Below, piece by piece: positions 36,050 to 45,310 of a stretch of DNA of 64,000 nucleotides (the first letter of the stretch is position 1; the number at the start of each line of letters is the position of its first letter). The stretch spans positions 186,001 through 250,000 of the forward strand of contig NZ_JAKGAN010000002.1 in assembly GCF_023061135.1 (NCBI RefSeq), read 5' to 3'. The notes under the pieces were generated by a model. That model saw only the letters and a program-made list of their open reading frames with translations, did not search any database and was not told the origin of the DNA. Origin of the DNA: Chromohalobacter sarecensis. Lineage in GTDB: Bacteria; Pseudomonadota; Gammaproteobacteria; Pseudomonadales; Halomonadaceae. The position numbers and the translations under genes were made by a program.

Positions 36050-37570
36050 ATGTGCGGTATCGTGGGCCTCATGGCCAATCAGGCGGTCAATCAGTCGCTG
36101 TATGACGCGCTGACAGTGCTCCAACACCGTGGCCAGGATGCCGCCGGGATGATGACATGGCATGAGGGACGTTTCCTGCTACGCAAGAGCAACGGCCTGG
36201 TGCGGGATGTGTTCCATACCCGCCACATGACGCGTCTGCGCGGCAACATGGGAATTGGGCATATTCGCTACCCGACGGCCGGCTCGTCCAGCGAAGCGGA
36301 GTCGCAGCCGTTTTATGTCAATTCGCCTTATGGCATCACGTTGGCGCATAACGGCAATCTGACCAACTCCGAGCAGCTCAAGCGTGAGCTGTTCTTTTCC
36401 GATCTGCGCCACATCAATACCAGCTCCGACTCTGAAGTCCTGCTCAACGTGTTTGCACACGAGCTGGGCAAGCAGGGGCACCATCTCACGCCCGATGACA
36501 TCTTCGATGCCGTACGTCGCGTGCATCGTCGTTGCCAGGGCGGTTATGCCGCAGTGGCCTGCATCAACGGCTTTGGCATGGTCGCGTTTCGCGATCCGCA
36601 TGGGATTCGCCCAGTGGTCTACGGGACGCGCGACAATGAAGAAGGCCAGGACGTGATGATCGCCTCCGAATCGGTGGCCCTGGATGTCGGCGGCTTCGAG
36701 CTGTGTCGCGATCTGGCGCCGGGCGAGGCGATCTTCATCGAGACCGAGGGCAACCGAGTGCATACTCAGCAGTGTGCCGACCGCCCACAGCTGACGCCGT
36801 GCATCTTCGAACATGTCTATCTGGCGCGCCCCGACTCGATTCTCGATGGCGCCTATGTCTATGGCACGCGCATGGAGATGGGGCGCAAGCTGGGTGATCG
36901 CATTCAGCGTGACTGGCCGGAGCATGACATCGATGTGGTGATCCCGATTCCCGATACCTCGCGGACCTCGGCGCTGGAACTGGCTCAGCATCTGGGGGTG
37001 AAGTACCGCGAAGGCTTCATGAAGAATCGCTATATCGGGCGGACCTTCATCATGCCCGGGCAGACGCAGCGCAAGAAATCCGTGCGTCAGAAGCTCAATG
37101 CCATCGACGTCGAGTTCGCCGGCAAGAACGTGCTGCTGGTCGACGATTCCATCGTGCGCGGTACCACGTGTAAACAGATCATCCAGATGGCTCGCGAGGC
37201 CGGTGCGCGTAAGGTCTATTTTGCCTCTGCCGCGCCGCCGGTGCGCTATCCCAATGTCTATGGTATCGATATGCCAGTGGCGTCGGAATTGATCGCGCAT
37301 GGGCGCAGCGAAGAGGAGGTCGGGGAGCTGATCGGCGCCGATCGCATCGTCTATCAGAAACTCGAGGACCTCAAAGCGGCATGCCGCGACGTCAATCCCG
37401 CGCTCGAGGAGTTCGACTGCTCGGTGTTCGATGGCGAGTACGTGACCGGCGATATCGATGCCGCCTATCTGGCCGATCTCGAGGCCGCGCGTAACGATGT
37501 GGCCAAGCATCAGGACAATACGGTGCATGCCGTGGTCGATCTGCATAACGATGTCGAAGAAGAAGACTGA
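36050..37570 (+). CDS. purF: Amidophosphoribosyltransferase PurF
   Basis: A 506-aa enzyme for the first committed step of purine synthesis: glutamine and PRPP give 5-phosphoribosylamine. The mature N-terminus is Cys2 (MCGIVGLM), the glutaminase nucleophile. The phosphoribosyltransferase loop is [13 protein letters not shown]. The class II glutaminase and PRT domains are both complete. The start at 36050 is fixed by the catalytic Cys; a frame open to 36017 upstream is irrelevant. metZ follows after 11 bp. Confidence 0.97.
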   Translation: MCGIVGLMANQAVNQSLYDALTVLQHRGQDAAGMMTWHEGRFLLRKSNGLVRDVFHTRHMTRLRGNMGIGHIRYPTAGSSSEAESQPFYVNSPYGITLAHNGNLTNSEQLKRELFFSDLRHINTSSDSEVLLNVFAHELGKQGHHLTPDDIFDAVRRVHRRCQGGYAAVACINGFGMVAFRDPHGIRPVVYGTRDNEEGQDVMIASESVALDVGGFELCRDLAPGEAIFIETEGNRVHTQQCADRPQLTPCIFEHVYLARPDSILDGAYVYGTRMEMGRKLGDRIQRDWPEHDIDVVIPIPDTSRTSALELAQHLGVKYREGFMKNRYIGRTFIMPGQTQRKKSVRQKLNAIDVEFAGKNVLLVDDSIVRGTTCKQIIQMAREAGARKVYFASAAPPVRYPNVYGIDMPVASELIAHGRSEEEVGELIGADRIVYQKLEDLKAACRDVNPALEEFDCSVFDGEYVTGDIDAAYLADLEAARNDVAKHQDNTVHAVVDLHNDVEEED

Positions 37571-37581
37571 GGAGGTGAGAC

Positions 37582-38772
37582 ATGCATGACGATCATGACG
37601 ACGCCTTCGCGCTCGACACACTGGCGATCCGTGCCGGCCACGACCGCACGCACGAACAGGAACACGGCGAGCCGATCTTTCCGACATCGAGCTTCGTCTA
37701 CGGTAGCGCCGCCGAGGCGGCGCGCAAGTTCTCCGGCGAAGAACCGGGTAACATCTATTCGCGTTTCACCAACCCCACGGTGCGCACCTTCGAGCGACGT
37801 CTGGCAGCGCTCGAGGGGGGCGAAAGCTGCGTCGCCACCAGCTCCGGCATGGCGGCGATTCTCGCCACGGCGCTGGCCTTCTTGCAGGCCGGTGATGAAA
37901 TCGTCGCCTCGCGTTCGTTGTTCGGTTCCACGGTCAGCCTGTTCGACAAGTATCTCGGCAAGTTGGGCATCGTGACCCGCTACGTGGAGCTGGGCGACCT
38001 GGATGCCTGGCAGGCTGCGATCACGCCGCAGACGCGCCTATTGTTCGCCGAGACGCCGTCCAACCCGCTTTCCGAGGTGGTGGATATTGCCGCGTTGGCC
38101 GACTTGGCGCATCGCCATGACGCCTGGCTCGCCATCGATAACTGCTTTCTGACCCCGGTGTTGCAGCGTCCGCTCGATCTGGGCGCCGACTTGGTGATCC
38201 ATTCGGCGACCAAGTATCTGGACGGCCAGGGGCGTGCCATCGGCGGTGCCGTGGTGGGGCCCGAGGAGATGCTCAAGGAACTGGTGGGCGTGGTGCGTAC
38301 CTGCGGTCCGTGCATGAGCCCCTTCAATGCGTGGATCTTCCTCAAGGGGCTGGAAACCCTGGGGCTGCGCATGAAAGCGCATTGTGAGAATACCCTCGCC
38401 ATAGCCCAGTGGCTGGAGGCGCAGCCGGAAATCGCGCGTGTGCATTACAGCGGCCTGGAAAGCCATCCGCAGCATGCGCTGGCCAAGCAACAGCAAAGCG
38501 GCTTCGGCGCCGTGCTGGGCGTGGAGGTGAAGGGCGGTCGCGACGGTGCCTGGGCGCTTATCGACCATTCTCGCCTGATGTCGATCACTGGCAACCTGGG
38601 GGATGTGAAAACCACCGTCACGCACCCGGCGACGACGACGCATGCGCGCTTGAGTGACGCGCAGAAGGCCGCCGCGGGAATCAGTGAAGGCTTGGTGCGC
38701 ATTGCCGTGGGACTGGAAGCGCTGGATGATCTCAAGCGCGATATCCGCCGTGGGCTCGATACGCTCGGCTGA
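37582..38772 (+). CDS. metZ: O-succinylhomoserine sulfhydrylase MetZ
   Basis: A 396-aa PLP enzyme of the Cys/Met gamma family that makes homocysteine directly from O-succinylhomoserine and sulfide. The PLP Lys is in IHSATKYLDGQGRAIGG, and NIYSRFTNPTVRTFE is the substrate-binding strand. Position after purF is the standard pseudomonad order and supports MetZ rather than MetB or MetC. AGGAGGTGAGAC precedes the ATG. A terminator follows at 38826-38857. Confidence 0.94.
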   Translation: MHDDHDDAFALDTLAIRAGHDRTHEQEHGEPIFPTSSFVYGSAAEAARKFSGEEPGNIYSRFTNPTVRTFERRLAALEGGESCVATSSGMAAILATALAFLQAGDEIVASRSLFGSTVSLFDKYLGKLGIVTRYVELGDLDAWQAAITPQTRLLFAETPSNPLSEVVDIAALADLAHRHDAWLAIDNCFLTPVLQRPLDLGADLVIHSATKYLDGQGRAIGGAVVGPEEMLKELVGVVRTCGPCMSPFNAWIFLKGLETLGLRMKAHCENTLAIAQWLEAQPEIARVHYSGLESHPQHALAKQQQSGFGAVLGVEVKGGRDGAWALIDHSRLMSITGNLGDVKTTVTHPATTTHARLSDAQKAAAGISEGLVRIAVGLEALDDLKRDIRRGLDTLG

Positions 38773-38825
38773 GCCGCATCCTGGCCTGTCGATTACGCTA
38801 GGTAACATGTCACATCGTACGCATG

Positions 38826-38857
38826 ACGCCTCGCCCCTTCTGGGGCGTGGCGTTTTT
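38826..38857 (+). terminator. Terminator of the fimV-to-metZ run
   Basis: ACGCC-T-CGCCCC (38826-38837) pairs with GGGGCG-T-GGCGT (38842-38853) around a 4-nt loop with one T-T mismatch, followed by five T on the plus strand. It sits 53 bp after metZ and separates it from the convergent rsgA gene. Confidence 0.88.
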
Positions 38858-38870
38858 CATGAGGCGTTCT

Positions 38871-39902
38871 TCATGGAGAGCGATCGGGTGTCAGGCTATC
38901 GACGATGTGTCGGTAACTATTGAACCGTGAGGCGAGAATCTCGCCGCGCTCCACGGCTTCACGCAAGGCGCATCCCGGTTCCTGGCGGTGATGACAATCG
39001 CGAAACCGGCAGTGGCCCAGGTAGGGCTGGAACTCGATGAAGCCGCGCGCCACGTCGGGTTCGTCGAGATGGCCGAGGCCGAATTCGCGAATGCCCGGCG
39101 AGTCGATCAGTTCGCCGCCCGCCGGCAGGTGATAGAGCGTGGCGGTGGTGGTGGTGTGCGTGCCCTTGCGAGAGTCCACCGAGAGCGCGCCGACCCGCAG
39201 TTGTTTATCGGGCAGCAGACGGTCGATCAAGGACGACTTGCCGACCCCGCTCTGACCTACGAACACCGAAGTGCGTTCGGTGAGGCAGGCATGCAGGGCA
39301 TCGAGACCGTTCTCGCATTGGGTGGAGGCGCTGACTACTTGATACCCCAGTTCGCGATAGCGCGCCAGTAACGCGCGCAGCTCACCGCCTTCGTCGGGCA
39401 ACAGATCGGTCTTGTTGAGCACCAGCACCGGGGCGATGCCAGTGGCTTCGGCAGCGACGAGATAGCGGTCGATGAGGTTGGGGTGGGGTGCGGGCTCCAC
39501 GGCGAAGACGATCAGGATCTGCGCTATGTTGGCGGCCACGGGCTTGAGCTGGCCGCGCGCGTCGGGGCGTTCCAGTACGCTGCGCCGCGGCTGACGCGCC
39601 ACGACCACGCCACTGCCGTCGCTCGCCGTACGCCATACCACGTCGTCGCCGGTGACCAGGCCCTCGAGGTTGGCACGCAGATGGCAACGGTGGCGCTGAA
39701 GATCACCGTGTTCATCCTCGGCTTCGACCTCCAGGGTGCGCCCGAAATGCGCGGTGACGCGTCCCAGGCGCTCAGGGCCGTAATCGCCGGCTTCGAGCGC
39801 GGTGTCGTCGCTCTGGGTGCGGCGTTCGGCACGTTCGGCGCGTTGGGCTTGAATCTTTTCGACCCGCCAACGTTGCTGGCGGCTGAGTTTACGTTTGCTC
39901 AT
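38871..39902 (-). CDS. rsgA: Ribosome small-subunit-dependent GTPase RsgA
   Basis: A 343-aa circularly permuted GTPase that matures the 30S subunit. The basic N-terminus ([13 protein letters not shown]) is followed by an OB fold. The G motifs occur in permuted order: NKTDLL (G4) before [11 protein letters not shown] (G1), then DSPGIREF (G3). The C-terminal zinc module is [14 protein letters not shown]. The start at 39902 is the conserved MSKRKLS; the frame is open further up. It is divergent from orn across 88 bp, a very common pairing. Confidence 0.95.
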   Translation of the reverse strand: MSKRKLSRQQRWRVEKIQAQRAERAERRTQSDDTALEAGDYGPERLGRVTAHFGRTLEVEAEDEHGDLQRHRCHLRANLEGLVTGDDVVWRTASDGSGVVVARQPRRSVLERPDARGQLKPVAANIAQILIVFAVEPAPHPNLIDRYLVAAEATGIAPVLVLNKTDLLPDEGGELRALLARYRELGYQVVSASTQCENGLDALHACLTERTSVFVGQSGVGKSSLIDRLLPDKQLRVGALSVDSRKGTHTTTTATLYHLPAGGELIDSPGIREFGLGHLDEPDVARGFIEFQPYLGHCRFRDCHHRQEPGCALREAVERGEILASRFNSYRHIVDSLTPDRSP

Positions 39903-39990
39903 GCGCTCTCGGGACAGGGTACAATGGTGGTCATTGTAGCGTTCATTGCGCCATGCTGTCCCTAGGCATGGCGCCCCGATGGAGACCCCC

Positions 39991-40554
39991 ATGGCAAGTG
40001 ACACTCCGCAAGCCCCGCGTAACGACCTGCTGATCTGGATCGACCTGGAAATGACCGGGCTCGACCCCGCCCGCGAACGCATCATCGAGGTGGCGACCCT
40101 GATCACCGATGGCGACCTGAACCTGATCGCCGAAGGGCCGGTGCTGGCGGTGCATCAGCCGGATGCGTTGCTCGAGGCGATGGACGAGTGGAATACGCGC
40201 ACGCATGGCGCCTCGGGGCTGACGCAACGCGTCCGCGAGAGCGGTATCGATACCGCCGAGGCCGAGCGCCAGACGCTGGCGTTTCTAAAGACGTATGTGA
40301 CGCCGAACAGCTCGCCGATGTGTGGCAACAGCGTGCACCAGGATCGGCGTTTCATGCTGCGGGAAATGCCCGAACTGGCCGAGTTCTTCCACTACCGCAA
40401 TCTCGATGTGTCGACGCTCAAGGAACTGGCCAAGCGCTGGAACCCGCAGGCCCTGGCAGGCTTCGAGAAGCGCAATACGCATCAGGCGCTGGATGACATC
40501 CGCGAGTCGTTGGCCGAACTGGCGCATTACCGCAAGACGTTTCTGCGCGTCTGA
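39991..40554 (+). CDS. orn: Oligoribonuclease Orn
   Basis: A 187-aa DEDDh 3'-5' exoribonuclease that degrades 2-5-nt RNAs and pGpG from cyclic-di-GMP. The DEDD residues are seen in [10 protein letters not shown] (Asp, Glu), [10 protein letters not shown] (Asp) and the final [12 protein letters not shown] (His, Asp). ATG 39991 has GGAGAC six bases upstream; in-frame ATGs at 39946 and 39979 are less supported. It is convergent with queG, 12 bp apart. Confidence 0.97.
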   Translation: MASDTPQAPRNDLLIWIDLEMTGLDPARERIIEVATLITDGDLNLIAEGPVLAVHQPDALLEAMDEWNTRTHGASGLTQRVRESGIDTAEAERQTLAFLKTYVTPNSSPMCGNSVHQDRRFMLREMPELAEFFHYRNLDVSTLKELAKRWNPQALAGFEKRNTHQALDDIRESLAELAHYRKTFLRV

Positions 40555-40566
40555 GCAGGCTGCTAG

Positions 40567-41667
40567 TTAGACCTCGACGTGACTGACGATCAACTGCTCG
40601 CGCTTATGGCGCTGCTGCTCGAGTCCCCAGCGCACGTGTTCGCGGACCAGATCGGAAGGGTAGGCCAGGCGCGCACGCAAAGCGCCTTCGACGCGTTCGC
40701 TCCAGGGCGCGTTGCCCAGGCCGATGGCCAGGTTGCGCAGCCAGCGTTCGTAGCCGATGCGACGAATCGCGCTACCTTCGGTGCGCATCAGGAACTCTTC
40801 TTCGCTCCAGGCGAAGAGGCGGATCAGCGAGGCACGGTCAAGATCGTGGCGCGGCGCGAAGTCTTCTTCCTGCGAAGCGCGCGTGAAACGCGTGAAGGGA
40901 CATACCAGTTGGCAATCGTCGCAGCCGTATACGCGGTTACCCATCGCCTTGCGGTATTCTTCGGGGATCGAGCCGGCGAGTTCGATGGTCAGATACGAGA
41001 TGCAGCGCCGCGAGTCGATGACCTTATCGTCGACGATGGCACCTGTTGGACAAGCCGTCTGACAGCTCGAGCATTTGCCGCAATGCTCGCTCTCGAAGGG
41101 CGCGTCCATCGGTAGCGGTAGGTCGGTGTAAAGCTCGCCGAGGAAGAACAGTGAACCGGCCTGGGGATTAAGCAGCATGGCATTCTTGCCGAACCAGCCA
41201 AGGCCGGCTTTCTGCGCCAGTGCACGCTCCATGACCGGGGCCGAATCGACGAAGGCACGGTAGCCGTAAGCGCCGACTTCGTCCTCGATGCGCTTGGCCA
41301 GGGTGGCGAGGCGCTTGCGGATCAGCTTGTGGTAATCGCGTCCCAGCGCATAGCGTGAAACATAGGCGCGTTCGGGTTGTCCGAGCACCTTGGTGGTTTC
41401 CACCTCGGGGGGCAGGTAGTCCATACGCACGCTGATCACGCGCAGGGTGCCGGGTATGAGTTCCTCGGGGCGCGTGCGTTTGTGGCCATGTTTGGCCATG
41501 AAATGCATTTCGCCGTGGTAGCCGGCCGCGAGCCAACGCTCGAGATAGCGCTCATGCGCCTCGAGATCGGTGTCGGTGATGCCGACCTGCTGGAAACCGA
41601 GTTCGCGTCCCCACGTATGGATGCGATCGGCCAGCGCGGCGTAATCGATGGGCGAAGATGAGGACAT
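40567..41667 (-). CDS. queG: Epoxyqueuosine reductase QueG
   Basis: A 366-aa cobalamin- and [4Fe-4S]-dependent enzyme for the last step of queuosine synthesis in tRNA. N-terminal cobalamin-binding domain: YHGEMHFMAKHGHKR and VDSAPVMERALAQKAGLGWFGKN. Two [4Fe-4S] sites: CGKCSSCQTACPTGA and CDDCQLVCPF, with RRCISY. It ends in a HEAT-like region. Start 41667 has GGGGGTCTCGTC upstream. It is divergent from nnrD across a 95-bp promoter region, the E. coli arrangement. Confidence 0.95.
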   Translation of the reverse strand: MSSSSPIDYAALADRIHTWGRELGFQQVGITDTDLEAHERYLERWLAAGYHGEMHFMAKHGHKRTRPEELIPGTLRVISVRMDYLPPEVETTKVLGQPERAYVSRYALGRDYHKLIRKRLATLAKRIEDEVGAYGYRAFVDSAPVMERALAQKAGLGWFGKNAMLLNPQAGSLFFLGELYTDLPLPMDAPFESEHCGKCSSCQTACPTGAIVDDKVIDSRRCISYLTIELAGSIPEEYRKAMGNRVYGCDDCQLVCPFTRFTRASQEEDFAPRHDLDRASLIRLFAWSEEEFLMRTEGSAIRRIGYERWLRNLAIGLGNAPWSERVEGALRARLAYPSDLVREHVRWGLEQQRHKREQLIVSHVEV

Positions 41668-41762
41668 GACGAGACCCCCGTGAAGCGAGGGCGCCACCCT
41701 AGCGCAATCGTTGCGGGGAATAAATGCTTGTCGCCGGCGAGCACGAAAATAGGAGGCGAACC

Positions 41763-43271
41763 ATGACAACCACATGCCGAGCGCCGCATCCCTTGTATGG
41801 TGCCGATCAGGTTCAGGCGCTGGACCGGCGTCTCATCGCCGAGGGAGTGGTGGGGTTTGAGTTGATGCAGCGTGCCGCGCAGGCGGCGTATGCCGCCTTG
41901 CGTGCGCGCTGGCCGGAAGCGCATCGCTTGAGCATCTTGTGTGGCGGTGGCAACAACGCCGGCGATGGTTATGTGATGGCGGCGCTGGCGGCGGGCGATG
42001 GCCTCGACGTGCAGCTCATCGCCTTGCGCGACCCCGCGACGCTGAGCGGCGACGCGGCCCGGGCTTATGAGATGGCATGGCAAGCCGGGATCGATGTCAT
42101 TGAATGGCGGCCCGAGACAGTGATCAATGGCGACGTGGTGATCGATGCGCTGCTGGGCACCGGAGCGACGGGCGAGGTTCGCGAACCATTGCGCCGTGCC
42201 ATCGAAATTCTCAATGCGACACCGCGCCCGGTGCTGGCGGTGGACGTACCCTCGGGACTGTCGGCACAGACCGGCAGTATCGGAGGTGTGGCGGTACAAG
42301 CCAGCCTGACCGTCACCTTTATTGCCGATAAATTTGGCTTGCATACCGGTGCCAGCGCGGATCATGTCGGTGAACTGCGTGTCGAGATGCTCGGTGTGAC
42401 GCCTCAGGCGCATGATGATCTCGTGCCATTGGGCGAACTGCAGGCGGCCGACATATTGCAGCACGCACTTCCGCCCCGGCCACGGGGCAGTCATAAGGGC
42501 GATTTCGGTCATGTGTTGGTGATCGGTGGCGGCGCCGGTTTCGGGGGCGCGGCGTTGATGGCCAGCGAAGCTGCGCTGCGCAGCGGAGCGGGCAAGGTCA
42601 GCCTGGCTACCGATGCCGCGCATGTCGCGGCAAGCCTGGTGCGCAGCCCGGAAATCATGGCGCGCGGCGTGGAGAAGGCCGAAGATATCCGCGAGCTGCT
42701 CGATCAAGCCAATGTGCTGGTGGTCGGGCCGGGGCTTGGACGTCAGGCCTGGGGGCACGCCCTGTGGCAGGCGGCGCTCGCTGCGGGGGTGCCCAGCGTG
42801 CTCGATGCCGATGCGCTCAACTGGCTGGCAGAGGAAGCCCCGCGCCGCCGTGACGACTGGGTGCTGACCCCGCATCCCGGCGAGGCGGCGCGGTTACTGG
42901 GTGTCTCCGGCGCCGAGATTCAGGGTGATCGGCGTGCGGCGGCACTGGCGTTGCATGAGCGCTATGGGGGTACGGTGGTGCTCAAAGGGGCGGGCACTCT
43001 GATCGCCGACGCCAACGGCGTCGCCGTGTGTCCCTATGGCAACCCGGGCATGGCGAGTGGCGGCATGGGCGATGTGCTCTCCGGAATCGTCGGGGCGTTG
43101 CTGGCACAGGGCCAAACGCCGGGCGAAGCGGCGCGGTATGGTGTTCTACTGCATGCCCTCGCCGGTGATGCGGCGGCACGCGATGGAGGCGAGCGTGGTC
43201 TGGTCGCCACGGATCTGGCATCCTATGCGCGCGCGATTGCCAACCCTCCCCCCTTTGATGTCATGCGATAA
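41763..43271 (+). CDS. nnrD: Bifunctional NAD(P)HX epimerase / ADP-dependent dehydratase
   Basis: A 502-aa fusion of YjeF_N (epimerase, about 1-215, with SILCGGGNNAGDGYVMA) and the carbohydrate-kinase-like dehydratase (about 230-495, with GASGGMGDVLSGIVGALLAQ-type ATP/ADP loop, here NPGMASGGMGDVLSGIVG). It repairs hydrated NAD(P)H. ATG 41763 has AGGAGGCGAACC upstream. It starts the nnrD-tsaE-amiB-mutL-miaA-hfq-hflXKC run, conserved from E. coli. The symbol follows the E. coli yjeF (nnr) fusion. Confidence 0.95.
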   Translation: MTTTCRAPHPLYGADQVQALDRRLIAEGVVGFELMQRAAQAAYAALRARWPEAHRLSILCGGGNNAGDGYVMAALAAGDGLDVQLIALRDPATLSGDAARAYEMAWQAGIDVIEWRPETVINGDVVIDALLGTGATGEVREPLRRAIEILNATPRPVLAVDVPSGLSAQTGSIGGVAVQASLTVTFIADKFGLHTGASADHVGELRVEMLGVTPQAHDDLVPLGELQAADILQHALPPRPRGSHKGDFGHVLVIGGGAGFGGAALMASEAALRSGAGKVSLATDAAHVAASLVRSPEIMARGVEKAEDIRELLDQANVLVVGPGLGRQAWGHALWQAALAAGVPSVLDADALNWLAEEAPRRRDDWVLTPHPGEAARLLGVSGAEIQGDRRAAALALHERYGGTVVLKGAGTLIADANGVAVCPYGNPGMASGGMGDVLSGIVGALLAQGQTPGEAARYGVLLHALAGDAAARDGGERGLVATDLASYARAIANPPPFDVMR

Positions 43272-43289
43272 CGCGAGATGCCACGATAG

Positions 43290-43769
43290 ATGCAACGTTT
43301 TCTGCCCAATGAAGCCGCCCATGTCGCTTTCGGCGAAGCCCTGGGGCATGCCCTGGATGGTCACGGCCAAGTACACCTGGAGGGTGAGCTGGGGGCCGGC
43401 AAAACGACGCTGACGCGCGGCATCTTGCGTGCCTATGGCCATGAGGGGGCGGTCAAGAGTCCTACTTATACATTGGTGGAGCCGTACATGCTGGACGGGC
43501 GCCGCCTCTATCATTTCGATCTCTACCGGCTGGGCGATCCCGAAGAACTCGAATTCATGGGCGCACGCGACATGCTCGGCGAGGACGGCTTGAGCCTCAT
43601 CGAATGGCCGTCCCGAGGTGCTGGATGGCTGCCCCGGGCCGATCTCGTGGTACGCCTTGCCCTGGAAGGCGAGGGCCGCCACGTCACGCTCGAAGGGCTC
43701 AGTCCGCACGGTCAGGCCGTGATCGCTGCACTACACGCCACTCGTCAGGACAAGGAAACCGACGCTTGA
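43290..43769 (+). CDS. tsaE: tRNA t6A-modification ATPase TsaE
   Basis: A 159-aa ATPase of the TsaBDE complex that installs t6A37 in ANN-decoding tRNAs. Walker A: GELGAGKTTLTRGIL (about 32-46). KSPTYTLVEPY and HFDLYRLGDPEELEF are family-diagnostic. It lies 18 bp after nnrD, and the amiB start (TTG) overlaps its stop by 4 bp. Confidence 0.96.
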   Translation: MQRFLPNEAAHVAFGEALGHALDGHGQVHLEGELGAGKTTLTRGILRAYGHEGAVKSPTYTLVEPYMLDGRRLYHFDLYRLGDPEELEFMGARDMLGEDGLSLIEWPSRGAGWLPRADLVVRLALEGEGRHVTLEGLSPHGQAVIAALHATRQDKETDA

Positions 43770-45265
43770 AGCCGTTTCACGATACCCCCTGGCAGATACG
43801 CTGTCGCCTGAGTGCCGTTCGGCATCTCATTAGCCTGACGATGCTGATGATGCTGGCGATGAGTCATGTGGCATCTGCCCAGGCCGCTGATGTCGACGTC
43901 GACAACATCCGACTCTGGGCGGCACCCGATCATGTGCGCGTGGTCTTCGATTTGTCCGACGAGGTGAGCAGTTCCGTGTTCAAGCTCGACGACCCGCGCC
44001 GCCTAGTCGTCGACTTGAAGGACGCGCAACTGGCCTTCGACCCGGACGATATCGACACCAGCGACAGCGCGATAGAGACGTTGCGCACTGGCAGGCGCAA
44101 CGGCGACGACCTACGCGTGGTCTTCGATCTCAACAGGAAGATAGAGCCCCATCATTTCTTGTTGCCGCCCACCGATCAGTATGGCTATCGCCTCGTGGTC
44201 GATCTCGACTACCCGGGCGAGGGCGCGCTGGAAGAACCTGTCGATCCCATCGCGGCCATGATTCGCGACCAGGAAATGGATGCCGAACGTGAGCTGAGGC
44301 AGGCCGAGGCAGAAGGGACGTCGCCGAGCGCGGCGTTGGCCAAGAATGATAGCCAGGCCAAGCCCCACCCCAAGCGCGATATCATCGTGGCTGTCGATCC
44401 CGGCCATGGGGGGGAAGATCCCGGGGCGATCGGACCTGGCGGCACGTATGAAAAGGACGTCGTATTGGCCATCGCGCGCAAGGCCAAGATGCACATCAAT
44501 GCCACGCCAGGCTTCAAAGCCTTTTTGACGCGAGACAGCGATTACTACGTGGGCCTGCGCAAGAGAACGCTGCTGGCGCGTGAACAAAAAGCCGATTTCT
44601 TCGTCTCGGTGCATGCCGATGCGGTCAAGAGCCGAGGGCCCACTGGCAGCTCCGTCTATGCGCTATCCAAGAACGGGGCTACTTCGGAGAGTGCGCGCTG
44701 GCTGGCCGAGACGGAAAACCGTTCCGATCTGATTGGCGGTGTCGATGGCAATCTCGACCTGTCCGACAAGGACGAAGTGCTGCGCGGTGTTCTGCTCGAC
44801 CTGACCATGACCGCGACGATGAATGATTCACTCAGCGTCGGCGGCCAGGTGCTGGATAAACTCGGGCGCGTCAATCGTCTGCATCGCTCACAAGTCGAGC
44901 AGGCGGGCTTCGTGGTGTTGAAATCACCTGATATTCCGTCATTGCTGGTCGAAACTGGATTCATCTCCAATCCTGGGGAAGAAAAGAGGCTGCTCTCGTC
45001 GGCGTTTCAAGAAAAGGTTGCGGATGCCATCGGCGACGGCATCATCGCGCATTTTCGCCGCCATCCGCCGCCTAGCAGCTTGTTGGCCTGGCAACGTGAC
45101 CAGGGGCGTGGCGAAGGGCCTGGCGAATATCGCGTGCAAAAAGGCGATACCCTGTCTCAGGTGGCGGCGCGTCATGATGTAACGATGCTGGCGCTCAAGC
45201 AGGCCAACGATCTTAGCGGCGATATCCTGCGTGTGGGCCAAGTGTTGCAGATCCCCCATTCGTGA
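43766..45265 (+). CDS. amiB: N-acetylmuramoyl-L-alanine amidase with AMIN and LysM domains
   Basis: A 499-aa periplasmic amidase that splits septal peptidoglycan to separate daughter cells. It has a signal peptide (1-42, ending SAQA), AMIN targeting domain (about 48-150), Amidase_3 (about 204-430) with zinc ligands in DPGHGGEDPG, the Glu of YEKDVVL and the His of FVSVHADA, plus LLVETGF, and a C-terminal LysM (EYRVQKGDTLSQVA). Start is TTG 43766 (TTGA overlap with tsaE); the next in-frame ATG would cut into the signal. AmiC is the alternative name; LysM and gene order favour AmiB. Confidence 0.93.
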   Translation: MKPFHDTPWQIRCRLSAVRHLISLTMLMMLAMSHVASAQAADVDVDNIRLWAAPDHVRVVFDLSDEVSSSVFKLDDPRRLVVDLKDAQLAFDPDDIDTSDSAIETLRTGRRNGDDLRVVFDLNRKIEPHHFLLPPTDQYGYRLVVDLDYPGEGALEEPVDPIAAMIRDQEMDAERELRQAEAEGTSPSAALAKNDSQAKPHPKRDIIVAVDPGHGGEDPGAIGPGGTYEKDVVLAIARKAKMHINATPGFKAFLTRDSDYYVGLRKRTLLAREQKADFFVSVHADAVKSRGPTGSSVYALSKNGATSESARWLAETENRSDLIGGVDGNLDLSDKDEVLRGVLLDLTMTATMNDSLSVGGQVLDKLGRVNRLHRSQVEQAGFVVLKSPDIPSLLVETGFISNPGEEKRLLSSAFQEKVADAIGDGIIAHFRRHPPPSSLLAWQRDQGRGEGPGEYRVQKGDTLSQVAARHDVTMLALKQANDLSGDILRVGQVLQIPHS

Positions 45266-45310
45266 GCGTGAACATGACGTGAGCCCTATGCGCGAGGCAC
45301 AATGGTGGCT

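Noticed and set aside
36179-37687. Minus-strand open frame of about 500 codons opposite purF
   Set aside because: PurF on the plus strand is complete with all catalytic motifs. The antisense translation has no motif or plausible start.
41436-42875. Minus-strand frame across queG and nnrD
   Set aside because: It spans two well-supported divergent genes and encodes only Arg- and His-rich low-quality sequence.
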